DNA of 11,664 bases, from positions 1 to 11,664 of the forward strand of contig JAADEQ010000003.1 in the NCBI GenBank assembly GCA_013153345.1. Reading direction: 5' to 3'. This DNA is from Campylobacterota bacterium. Lineage in GTDB: Bacteria; Campylobacterota; Campylobacteria; Campylobacterales; Sulfurovaceae. The notes under the pieces were generated by a model. The model made no database searches and had not been told where the DNA came from. It saw only the letters and a list, made by a program, of their open reading frames with translations. This document shows, piece by piece, positions 1 to 5,986 of this stretch; within the stretch, counting starts at the first letter, position 1, and every line of letters starts with the position of its first letter. A program made the position numbers and the translations under genes.

Positions 1-259
1 AGAGTGAGATTAGGAGGGCAAATATTAAATTTATCCATAAAAAGCGACTAGGAGTTGACCAAAAGTAGGTAAAGAGCCTTCTTTTTTCATCTTCTTTTTT
101 TATCTTTAAACACTCTTTTTTATTACTAAGAGAGGTTTTATAAGAACTATATGTTGAAGAGATTCTTCCTAAAGATATATAAAAGAGGCTTATTGCAATT
201 AGAATAAAAGATGAGACCAAAAAGAAGAGAATTAAAAAATCTATAATCTCATCTACCAC
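1..259 (-). CDS. Hypothetical membrane protein, C-terminus beyond window (partial)
   Basis: I do not recognise this protein. The frame is open without a stop from a GTG at 259-257 to the left edge, giving 86 complete codons. A purine-rich AAGGA (270-266) sits six bases upstream of the GTG, an in-frame TAA lies just above it with no ATG between, and the start is only 10 bases after the HAD gene's stop, so it reads as the last visible gene of the operon. Residues 5-28 form a strongly hydrophobic segment (IIDFLILFF onwards). A polar, Lys-rich loop follows (residues about 33-66), and a second hydrophobic stretch begins near residue 72 (FLWINLIFALLISL) and is cut by the edge. It is probably an inner-membrane protein with at least two membrane spans. 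No catalytic motif is visible and no function can be assigned. Confidence 0.6.
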   Translation of the reverse strand, partial: MVDEIIDFLILFFLVSSFILIAISLFYISLGRISSTYSSYKTSLSNKKECLKIKKEDEKRRLFTYFWSTPSRFLWINLIFALLISL

Positions 260-269
260 TCTTTTTCCT

Positions 270-1094
270 TTATAGATTTAACCTCTCTTTTAAATATCTT
301 GCAACTCCATCTTCATCATTGCTCCAAGGAAGCACAATATCAGCCTTTTGCTTTAGCTCATCAATTGCATTTTTAACTGCAACCTTAACTCCAGCCACCT
401 CAAACATCCCCAAATCATTATGGCTATCTCCAAAAGCAGTTGTATCTTTAATATCAACTCCCTCAATCTCTTCAAGTTTAGCAAGTGCGTGAGCCTTATC
501 TCCAAGAGGATTTAGAATTGTTATAAAATAGCAATTAATATATGGGTCTTTTGAGAGTTTTATCTCAATATTATCTTTAAAATTCTCTTTTAAAATCTTC
601 TCTAACGCATAAGCTTTTTCTTTATTAGCTTGAAAGACAATTTTTAAATTATTTTCCTTTGCCTCTAATTTATCATTTGCAAAAACTCTTTTTCTATTTT
701 TCATTGTCTTAAGTAGCTCTTGTTGATAGATATTTGGATTTTTTGGATATAAAAACTCCTCTCCACTACTGCTTAGCGCAACAATTAAAGGCTCAATATC
801 AAGATTTTTTTTAGCCACTTCTAAAATAGCACTTCCAAGCTCTTTATTAATTGAGGCAAGGTGCAAAATCTTCCCATCTGGCTTTGCAATAATTACCCCA
901 TCAAGCAAAATTAGTGGCTCTTTTAGCTCAAGCCCCTTTAATAGCTCTTTTACTCCTGTATAGCTTCTTGCAGTTGCAATTGAGAGCTTTGTTTTTTGAG
1001 AGGCTCTATTCCAGATATCTTTTGTAAAATCACTCAAACTCATATCGCTTCTTAAAAGCGTAAAATCCAAATCACTAACAAAAAAACTACTCAT
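270..1094 (-). CDS. Cof-type HAD-IIB hydrolase (sugar-phosphate or phosphoglycerate phosphatase-like)
   Basis: A cytosolic HAD-superfamily phosphatase of 274 residues, the usual size for Cof/IIB members. Motif I is DLDFTLL near the N-terminus (nucleophile Asp and general acid Asp), motif II lies in SIATARS (about residue 40), motif III is the Lys in GDKAHAL (about 200), and motif IV is FGDSHND (about 221-227), which binds the metal. The central region between motifs II and III is the C2-type cap that sets substrate choice. The substrate cannot be read from sequence; mannosyl-3-phosphoglycerate phosphatase-like and general sugar phosphatase labels are both possible. Two tandem ATGs begin the frame (1097 and 1094). 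The second lies four bases after the GAGG of the Shine-Dalgarno and is preferred. It overlaps the end of the ttcA-like gene by 8 bases, suggesting translational coupling. Confidence 0.88.
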   Translation of the reverse strand: MSSFFVSDLDFTLLRSDMSLSDFTKDIWNRASQKTKLSIATARSYTGVKELLKGLELKEPLILLDGVIIAKPDGKILHLASINKELGSAILEVAKKNLDIEPLIVALSSSGEEFLYPKNPNIYQQELLKTMKNRKRVFANDKLEAKENNLKIVFQANKEKAYALEKILKENFKDNIEIKLSKDPYINCYFITILNPLGDKAHALAKLEEIEGVDIKDTTAFGDSHNDLGMFEVAGVKVAVKNAIDELKQKADIVLPWSNDEDGVARYLKERLNL

Positions 1095-1863
1095 CATCCC
1101 TCTTTAATCTATTAATATCTAAAAATGTATCATCATGAATATTTTTAAAAGAGGCTTTTAGAATTGTAAAAAGGTTATTATGCTTTTTTTCAAGCTCTTT
1201 TAGCCACTCTTTTGTATTTGCTCTATTATATGGCATCTTTGCTGCAATCTTCATTGTTGGGCAAGACTCATCTCCAATTGTAAAAAAATTATTATCTTTT
1301 GCAAAAAATCTTAACTGCTCCTCTCTTGCCTCAATTAATGGTCTAATTACATGAACCCCTCTTTTTGCCTTATAAATTGGTGGCATTGAGCGAAGCGCGC
1401 CATTATAAAAAAGATTCATAAAAAAGCTCTCAACCGCATCATCAAAATGGTGCCCTAAAGCAATCTTATTAAAGCCCCTCTCAAGTGCGTAGGTATAGAG
1501 CGCCCCTCTTCTCATTCTACTAAAATAGCTACAATATGAGCTTCCCTCTCTCATTGTATCTTGTGAAATCTCATATATATTGGTCTGATATATCTCATAA
1601 GGAATATCATACTCCTTGCAGTGATTTTCTAAAAAGCTATAATCTTCATCTTCCATCCCATAGCTAATTGTAACTGCTTGAAACTCAAACTTAAATGGTG
1701 CGTGCTGGTGCATATTTTTTATTAAATGTGCCATTGCAAGGGAATCTTTTCCTCCACTAAGAGCTACTAAGACTCTATCTTTATCTTTAATAAGGCGATA
1801 AGTTGCATTGGTTTTGCCAAAGGTTCTTAGAAGCTTTTTGCTAATTTTAGCCTTTTTGCTCAA
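1087..1863 (-). CDS. ttcA: TtcA-like PP-loop ATPase (tRNA 2-thiocytidine synthetase family)
   Basis: A PP-loop (N-type ATP pyrophosphatase) protein of 258 aa. The ATP-binding P-loop is SGGKDS (36-41), and LGHHFDDAVES (136-146) and RPLIEAREEQL match the TtcA/TtuA group, which activates tRNA bases as acyl-adenylates for sulfur insertion (C32 to s2C in E. coli). Known TtcA enzymes bind a [4Fe-4S] cluster through a CxxC pair and one C-terminal Cys. Here only Cys111 of the pair is present (CSYF, Phe114 in the second place), with Cys201 (DESCPTM) as the probable third ligand, so the classical set is incomplete. The only other Cys is C82. The start is a TTG at 1863-1861 with AAGGA five bases upstream. 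It overlaps the nucleosidase gene by 17 bases. Family membership is secure; the exact tRNA substrate is inferred. Confidence 0.83.
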   Translation of the reverse strand: MSKKAKISKKLLRTFGKTNATYRLIKDKDRVLVALSGGKDSLAMAHLIKNMHQHAPFKFEFQAVTISYGMEDEDYSFLENHCKEYDIPYEIYQTNIYEISQDTMREGSSYCSYFSRMRRGALYTYALERGFNKIALGHHFDDAVESFFMNLFYNGALRSMPPIYKAKRGVHVIRPLIEAREEQLRFFAKDNNFFTIGDESCPTMKIAAKMPYNRANTKEWLKELEKKHNNLFTILKASFKNIHDDTFLDINRLKRDDE

Positions 1864-2566
1864 ATATATCCTTGCTATTTTTTATCTCTTCAACCATCTC
1901 TAAAATAAAATCTGCACTAATTTTTGCTGACTTTTCTAAAAACTTATCAAAATCAAAACTTGCATCCATATTAGCGCTATCACTAATTGCTCTTAAAATA
2001 AAAAATGGCACCCCAAAACTATCACAAACAAGCGCAACGCTATACCCTTCCATCTCAATTGCATCTGCTTCAAACTTCTTTGCAATCTCTTGCTTTTTTT
2101 CTTCTGAGCTAATAAATTGGTCTCCTGTTGCAATTGTGCCACCAATTAGCTTTATATTTTTTTTAGAAGCAACCCTTTTTGCAATCTCAATTAGCCTCTT
2201 ATCACTATATACATAAACTTTCCCCTCTGGCACAAATCCAGGAGGATGGCCAAAAGCAGTAATATCTAAATCGTGCTTGCAAAGCCTTTTTGCATATATT
2301 AAATCACCAATTTTAAGCTCTTTATTAATTGCTCCTGCAACCCCGCTAAATAGCAATATATCGCACTTAAAATGCTCAATTAAAATTGTTGCACTAAGAG
2401 TTGAGTATACACACCCAATTTTTGAGTATGCAATAACAACTTCAACCCCTTTATAGACTGCTTCATAGTAGCTATTTTTTGCATACTCTATCTTTTTAAT
2501 ATTTTCAACTTTTTCTAATAGAGGCTCAATCTCTTCAACCATTGCCCCTAAGATTGCAATCTTCAC
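1847..2566 (-). CDS. mtnN: 5'-methylthioadenosine/S-adenosylhomocysteine (aminodeoxyfutalosine) nucleosidase
   Basis: Hydrolyses the glycosidic bond of MTA and SAH, releasing adenine. In Campylobacterota the same enzyme is known to act on 6-amino-6-deoxyfutalosine in the futalosine menaquinone pathway (MqnB role). At 239 aa it is the normal family length. Visible landmarks are the N-terminal MKIAILGAMVEEIEPL with Glu12 (catalytic water), FSGVAGAI (73-80), ATGDQFI (146-152), the nucleoside-binding EMEG (171-174), and SDSA with the catalytic Asp196. The start is GTG at 2566-2564, with GAGGAG five bases upstream. Its first base is also the last base of the fabD stop codon (TAGTG), so translation is almost certainly coupled to fabD. 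The neighbouring order fabD–mtnN–TtcA-like recalls that of Campylobacter jejuni. Confidence 0.93.
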   Translation of the reverse strand: MKIAILGAMVEEIEPLLEKVENIKKIEYAKNSYYEAVYKGVEVVIAYSKIGCVYSTLSATILIEHFKCDILLFSGVAGAINKELKIGDLIYAKRLCKHDLDITAFGHPPGFVPEGKVYVYSDKRLIEIAKRVASKKNIKLIGGTIATGDQFISSEEKKQEIAKKFEADAIEMEGYSVALVCDSFGVPFFILRAISDSANMDASFDFDKFLEKSAKISADFILEMVEEIKNSKDIFEQKG

Positions 2567-3498
2567 TACATCTCCTCTAATGCTTTTATTGTCTCTTCAA
2601 GAGAGGCCATATTTGTAATATTAAAATGAGGCTTTTTGGTTAGCTTCTTATTTAACCCCTTTAATACATTTCCATGACCAAATTCAATATAGCAATCAAC
2701 CTTATCATCATTATTTAAGATAGCTTGCTTATATAATACAGGAGAGATTAACTGCTTGCCAAGAAGCTCAATTGCCTCATCTTTTGAGCTATACTCTTTT
2801 GCAGTTACATTTGAAATCACATCTGCTCTAAACTCATCTTTAAGAGAGTTTTTTAGCTCATCCTTAAATGGCTCAACTGCGCTAATTAAAAGAGGGCAGT
2901 GGCTTGCAACTGACATATTAAGAAGCATTGCTCTTCTTGCTCCAGCTTCTTTTAGAGCACTCTCAAGCTTTATTAAATCATCTTTAATCCCTGCAACCAC
3001 CACTTGACCAATAGTATTATAGTTTGCTGGCCAAACAGAAGCTCCTTTTTCTCTAAACTCTTTGCAAATTGCTTCAACCTTTTCATCATCAAGTCCAAGG
3101 CTAACTAACATCCCAACATCTTGCCCCTCGCAAGCCTTTGCCATTAGTTTTCCGCGCTTATGAACAAGCTCAACCCCATCCATCACATCAAGCGCTCCAA
3201 CGCTACTATTTGCAGAAATCTCTCCTAAAGAGTGGCCAAGAGCAAAAGCAGGTTTTATTGGAAGCTCATTTTCAAATAGCTTATATGCAATCATACTAAC
3301 AAGAAAGATTGCTGGTTGAGTAAACTCAGTCTTTTCTAAATTGCTATTGCTCTCAAATAAAAGCTTAGTAAAATCAATTTTTAATCTATCTGAGGCTTTT
3401 TGAATCATCTCTTTTGCAAATGAAGAAGATTTATAAAAATCCTCTCCCATTCCCACCGCCTGCGAGCCTTGCCCCGGAAATAAAAATGCACACTTCAT
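2566..3498 (-). CDS. fabD: Malonyl-CoA:acyl-carrier-protein transacylase
   Basis: Transfers malonyl from CoA to acyl carrier protein, supplying type II fatty acid synthesis in the cytosol. The 310-aa length is typical. The oxyanion-hole motif GQGSQ is at 9-13, the nucleophile Ser90 lies in GHSLGE (88-93), the substrate-carboxylate Arg is in HKRGKLM (about 115), the catalytic His200 is in SVASHCPLL, and the C-terminal EFGHGNVLKGL motif is intact. ATG at 3498-3496 has AAAGGA seven bases upstream and begins one base after the stop of the 128-aa gene. The segment after the Arg motif (GQDVGMLVSLGLDDE) differs from the common GAMAAI form but keeps the fold's glycine. No other fab genes are in the window. 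The gene sits mid-operon, so its expression should follow the promoter near 4155. Confidence 0.96.
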   Translation of the reverse strand: MKCAFLFPGQGSQAVGMGEDFYKSSSFAKEMIQKASDRLKIDFTKLLFESNSNLEKTEFTQPAIFLVSMIAYKLFENELPIKPAFALGHSLGEISANSSVGALDVMDGVELVHKRGKLMAKACEGQDVGMLVSLGLDDEKVEAICKEFREKGASVWPANYNTIGQVVVAGIKDDLIKLESALKEAGARRAMLLNMSVASHCPLLISAVEPFKDELKNSLKDEFRADVISNVTAKEYSSKDEAIELLGKQLISPVLYKQAILNNDDKVDCYIEFGHGNVLKGLNKKLTKKPHFNITNMASLEETIKALEEM

Positions 3499-3499
3499 C

Positions 3500-3886
3500 T
3501 TATAATCCTTTTATATATTTTTTAATAATGGCTCCATCAATAAAAGCTTTAGCAACAATTTCAACCTCATCTTCATTTGAAATTAATGCTAAAACTTTTG
3601 TATCCCATAAATACTCATCTGCTATTTTTTGAATCTCTTTTGCAAACTCAAACTCACCTATAATATAGCTTGCATTAAAATGGTTTGCAATAATAGCCTC
3701 TTTTATTGAAGAAGTTAATATACCATAAGGAATTTCATTAGAAGCACAATATTTTAAAAGATTATAGGGCTCTTTAACTTCATCTAAAATAATAATATCT
3801 TTTGGAGTTGTCTTTAAAATATCTTCTTTTGAGTTAACTTTTATAAAATTTGGGCTATTAATATCTTTAAATCCAAAAATTAGCAT
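3500..3886 (-). CDS. Conserved-looking hypothetical protein, 128 aa, upstream of fabD
   Basis: I do not recognise a named family. The protein is soluble, without signal peptide, membrane segment or cysteine pair (one Cys). The sequence alternates short hydrophobic strands and amphipathic helices: MLIFGF, DIIILDE, a helix, YGILTS, a helix, YIIGE, a helix ending in ADEYLW, KVLALIS, a helix, and GAIIKKYIKGL. This beta/alpha rhythm suggests a Rossmann-like or half-TIM-barrel fold, but no catalytic motif stands out. The ATG at 3886-3884 is preferred over the adjoining GTG (3889) because AAGGA lies six bases upstream. The start shares one base with the stop of the zinc-ribbon gene (TGATG), and the stop is one base before fabD. 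Tight coupling on both sides argues that it is a real, expressed protein. Confidence 0.82.
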   Translation of the reverse strand: MLIFGFKDINSPNFIKVNSKEDILKTTPKDIIILDEVKEPYNLLKYCASNEIPYGILTSSIKEAIIANHFNASYIIGEFEFAKEIQKIADEYLWDTKVLALISNEDEVEIVAKAFIDGAIIKKYIKGL

Positions 3887-4125
3887 CACTTTTCCTTAAT
3901 GCAATCACTACAATAATACTCTTTATTTTTAAAAATAGCTTCTTTTTGAGTAATATATACTCCGCACTTATTACACTCAACTAAAGTATTCTCTTCAAGC
4001 TCTTTAACTTCATCAACTTCACTTATATTTTCTTTCTTTTTAAATTTTGGCACTTCTATTTTACCACCAAAAAATCTATATAGCAAGTAAATTATAATAA
4101 TTAGAAAAATTATTTTTAAAACCAT
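3886..4125 (-). CDS. Membrane-anchored zinc-ribbon protein (PP0621-like)
   Basis: A 79-aa protein with one N-terminal membrane segment (residues 3-19), a charged linker rich in Lys and Glu (21-47), and a C-terminal zinc ribbon built from CNKC (Cys51, Cys54) and CSDC (Cys72, Cys75). This layout, with the core ECNKCGVYITQKEAI and KEYYCSDC, resembles the PP0621 family of small proteins of unknown function; I base that on recall. The ribbon probably faces the cytoplasm, because a short hydrophobic N-terminus is followed by basic residues. The frame is open upstream to a TTG at 4170, but a TATAAT (4158-4153) lies inside that extension and no Shine-Dalgarno precedes the TTG, so the ATG at 4125-4123 is the likely start. 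It is the first gene of the fabD operon. Confidence 0.8.
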   Translation of the reverse strand: MVLKIIFLIIIIYLLYRFFGGKIEVPKFKKKENISEVDEVKELEENTLVECNKCGVYITQKEAIFKNKEYYCSDCIKEK

Positions 4126-4152
4126 AAAAAAATACTCACTCTTTTTATTGTA

Positions 4153-4158
4153 ATTATA
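4153..4158 (-). promoter_or_regulatory. Predicted -10 element of the fabD operon promoter
   Basis: A perfect TATAAT on the minus strand, preceded by AT-rich DNA and without a convincing -35 hexamer, which is common for sigma-70 promoters of Campylobacterota. Transcription would begin near 4146, leaving a leader of about 20 bases before the ATG at 4125. It is the only promoter-like sequence I see ahead of the seven-gene operon, and it follows the outer-membrane gene's terminator. Confidence 0.5.
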
Positions 4159-4173
4159 TCTAAAAGCCAAAAA

Positions 4174-4203
4174 TTAAAAGCTTAATCCCCAATAAATAGG
4201 GGA
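4174..4203 (-). terminator. Probable intrinsic terminator of the outer-membrane protein gene
   Basis: On the minus strand a 5-bp stem (TCCCC pairing with GGGGA, 4203-4199 and 4190-4186) encloses an 8-base AT loop, then the transcript continues through TTAAGCTTTTAATTT. The stem is short and the T-run is interrupted, so termination strength is uncertain. Its position, about 33 bases after the stop codon at 4236 and just before the next promoter, supports the role. Confidence 0.5.
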
Positions 4204-4204
4204 G
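4189..4204. repeat. 16-bp near-repeat, copy 1 (CCAATAAATAGGGGAG)
   Basis: This differs at one base from 4961-4976 (CCAATAAAGAGGGGAG). Both copies are in the same orientation, and each overlaps a predicted minus-strand terminator. It could be a shared terminator-derived element or coincidence in AT-rich DNA. Confidence 0.45.
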
Positions 4205-4235
4205 AGAAGAAAAAATTTAGGTGCATAAAAAGGAA

Positions 4236-4847
4236 TTAAAAATCGTAAGTTACTCCCGTAGTAAATGCTCCAGAGCTAAAAGATGCTGGCTGGTTTTTGT
4301 AGGTGCCATCCTCATCTTCCCCAAAATATGTATAGTCTACAAATAGTTTAAAGTTATTAGGAAGTTTATAGTTTGCTCCAATTCCAATTTGAGGTGATGT
4401 GGTAGAGCTTCTTACATCTTCGCTATTTACTGATTTAGTTAGAGTTTTTCCATATCCTAAAAGAGAGTATACACTTAAATCTTTATAGAGCTTATATTTA
4501 GGTTTTAAAAATATTCCCCAGCTCTTAAAATCTATTCCCTCATCATATCCCACTGAGACTAAAGCTCTACTCTCAGCAGCTAGATATTGATTGATGTTAT
4601 ATCCAGCTATAATGGTAAAATCTAGCATTGTATCTGAGGTACTCAAACTTGGATTATCTATATCTAACCAGGAGCCAGCTAACCCCATTCCTGCATAAAA
4701 TCCACTCTTTAGCTCTTCTGGAGTAATTATATCTGGCATATAGAGCATTTTTGCCTCTGGAGACATATTTTTAATCTCCTCTTTTGTAAACTCTTTTGCT
4801 ACTAATGGTAGAGATATTAGAAGAAGAGAGAGTAGTGCTCGTTTCAT
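4236..4847 (-). CDS. Small outer-membrane beta-barrel protein
   Basis: A 203-aa secreted protein. The N-terminus is a clear signal peptide: MKRA, a Leu-rich core, and a likely cleavage after Ala17 (LPLVA, then KEF). A polar stretch of about 30 residues (EFTKEEIKNMSPEAKMLYMP) precedes the barrel, which begins near GFYAGMGLAGSW. The rest shows alternating aromatic and small residues in strands such as LDFTIIAGYNI, WGIFLKPKYKL, SVYSLLGYGKTL, PQIGIGANYKL and FKLFVDYTYFG, ending in TGVTYDF. The terminal Phe is the usual BAM recognition signal. The size fits an eight-stranded OmpX/OmpA-type barrel, but no OmpA peptidoglycan-binding domain is present. GGGAG lies eight bases before the ATG. It is transcribed alone from its own promoter. 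Its function could be adhesion, stability or a small pore; sequence does not decide. Confidence 0.85.
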   Translation of the reverse strand: MKRALLSLLLISLPLVAKEFTKEEIKNMSPEAKMLYMPDIITPEELKSGFYAGMGLAGSWLDIDNPSLSTSDTMLDFTIIAGYNINQYLAAESRALVSVGYDEGIDFKSWGIFLKPKYKLYKDLSVYSLLGYGKTLTKSVNSEDVRSSTTSPQIGIGANYKLPNNFKLFVDYTYFGEDEDGTYKNQPASFSSGAFTTGVTYDF

Positions 4848-4871
4848 CTTTTAAACTCCCAATTTTTTCAT

Positions 4872-4880
4872 ATTATAACA
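4872..4880 (-). promoter_or_regulatory. Predicted extended -10 promoter of the outer-membrane gene
   Basis: On the minus strand the sequence TGTTATAAT is a full TGn extended -10 plus perfect TATAAT (TATAAT at 4877-4872). The start point would be near 4865, leaving a leader of about 18 bases that contains GGGAG (4860-4856). No good -35 is present at the usual spacing, which an extended -10 can tolerate. Confidence 0.6.
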
Positions 4881-4941
4881 TATTAAATTAGTAAAAATCT
4901 TAAAGGGAGAAAAAATAATCAATTTTATGGGGTAGAATAGT

Positions 4942-4969
4942 AAAAAATTACACTTTATTTCCAATAAAG
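4942..4969 (-). terminator. Intrinsic terminator of the clpS–clpA–aat–tal operon
   Basis: On the minus strand a perfect 7-bp stem, CTTTATT/AATAAAG (4969-4963 with 4959-4953), closes a 3-base loop and is followed within five bases by six Ts (4947-4942). It begins 12 bases after the tal stop codon. The stem is AT-rich, but the overall form is that of a rho-independent terminator. Confidence 0.65.
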
Positions 4970-4976
4970 AGGGGAG
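4961..4976. repeat. 16-bp near-repeat, copy 2 (CCAATAAAGAGGGGAG)
   Basis: Matches 4189-4204 at 15 of 16 bases in the same orientation. In this copy the AATAAAG part forms one arm of the terminator stem, whereas in copy 1 the GGGGA part is the stem arm, so the two copies fold differently. Confidence 0.45.
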
Positions 4977-4981
4977 GGAGG

Positions 4982-5986
4982 TTATTTTAAAGAATCTAAG
5001 ATTTTGCTAAATGCATCCTCAAAAGCTTTTAGCCCCTCATCCATTAGCTCTTTATAGACTTGAGGCATACTAATTCCATTTTGTTCAAGTCTTTTAAAAT
5101 AATCATCAATAACCTCAGGACAAATTGGCAAAGCAAGCTCACCTTTATTTGGATTTGCCTCAAATGCCTCAATTGTATCAAGTGGAGCAGTATTAATGCT
5201 GTGTTTTGCATAAAGACTTGTAATATAGTAATCTTTTGGCAAATCTTGCCCCTCTTTTACTCCAGTGCTTGCAAATAAGGCTTTAATTGCCGGGTGTCTA
5301 TTTTCTCTAATAATATTATATATCTTTGCAGCATTAAAAATTCCAGTCTTTGAAGGAGGAATTCCAAGCTTTTTTAATTTATCATCAAGTTTTCTATCAA
5401 AGCGACTAACAAAAATGCTAATTACACCCTCAACTCTTCCCTCATCAAACTCACTTGTAAAGCGGCTAACTCCTTTTTTCATCGCATTTAGCGCCTCAAT
5501 TGCTTGCTTTGGAGAAAAAACTAAAGTTGCATTGACGCTAATTCCTTTTGCCATTAGCTCTTCCATCGCCTCATATCCAGCCTCAGTTGCTGGCACCTTT
5601 ATCATCACATTTGGCTCATCAATCTCTTTAAATAGTCTAACTCCCTCTTCAATTGTTGCTTTTGCATCATTGCTTAAGAATGGGTCCACTTCAATACTAA
5701 CATACCCCTCTAATGCCTGCTCATAAAAAGGTCTAAGAGCTTTTGCTGCTGCTTTAATATCAGCCACTGCTAAAGCTTCATATTTCTCTTTTGCAGATAA
5801 TCCTTCAAGCTCTTTTAGCTGCTCTTTATATGCAGGAGAGTTAATTATTGCATTTGCAAAGATAGATGGATTACTTGTTGCCCCATCTACAATCTCATCT
5901 TCTAACATCTTTTTAAATTTAGTATTGATAAAATCTCTTTCAATAAAATCTACCCACAGCGAGAATCCGCTTCTCTCATCAATCAT
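4982..5986 (-). CDS. tal: Transaldolase (TAL2-type)
   Basis: Transfers a dihydroxyacetone unit between sugar phosphates in the non-oxidative pentose phosphate pathway. The 334-aa length and the opening SLWVDFIERDFI match the longer transaldolase subfamily found in Campylobacterota and actinobacteria. GATSNPSIF (35-43) carries the conserved TSNP, and GYVSIEVDP (94-102) and NVMIKVPAT (126-134) follow, with Lys130 as the Schiff-base residue; NATLVFS is also conserved. ATG at 5986-5984 has GGGAG seven bases upstream and overlaps the aat stop by 8 bases (ATGATTGA), so it is the last gene of the clpS operon. There is no obvious biochemical link to the proteolysis genes before it; the coupling is probably for expression only. 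An intrinsic terminator follows immediately. Confidence 0.94.
   Translation of the reverse strand: MIDERSGFSLWVDFIERDFINTKFKKMLEDEIVDGATSNPSIFANAIINSPAYKEQLKELEGLSAKEKYEALAVADIKAAAKALRPFYEQALEGYVSIEVDPFLSNDAKATIEEGVRLFKEIDEPNVMIKVPATEAGYEAMEELMAKGISVNATLVFSPKQAIEALNAMKKGVSRFTSEFDEGRVEGVISIFVSRFDRKLDDKLKKLGIPPSKTGIFNAAKIYNIIRENRHPAIKALFASTGVKEGQDLPKDYYITSLYAKHSINTAPLDTIEAFEANPNKGELALPICPEVIDDYFKRLEQNGISMPQVYKELMDEGLKAFEDAFSKILDSLK

Noticed and set aside
1872..2216. Open frames on the plus strand inside mtnN, fabD, tal and clpA
   Set aside because: They lie opposite strongly recognised genes, have Ser/Leu-rich translations typical of antisense frames, and lack ribosome sites.
4848..4981. Small gene or RNA in the gap between the outer-membrane gene and tal
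   Set aside because: The gap is explained by the outer-membrane promoter and the tal terminator; no frame with a ribosome site and no stable RNA fold is seen.
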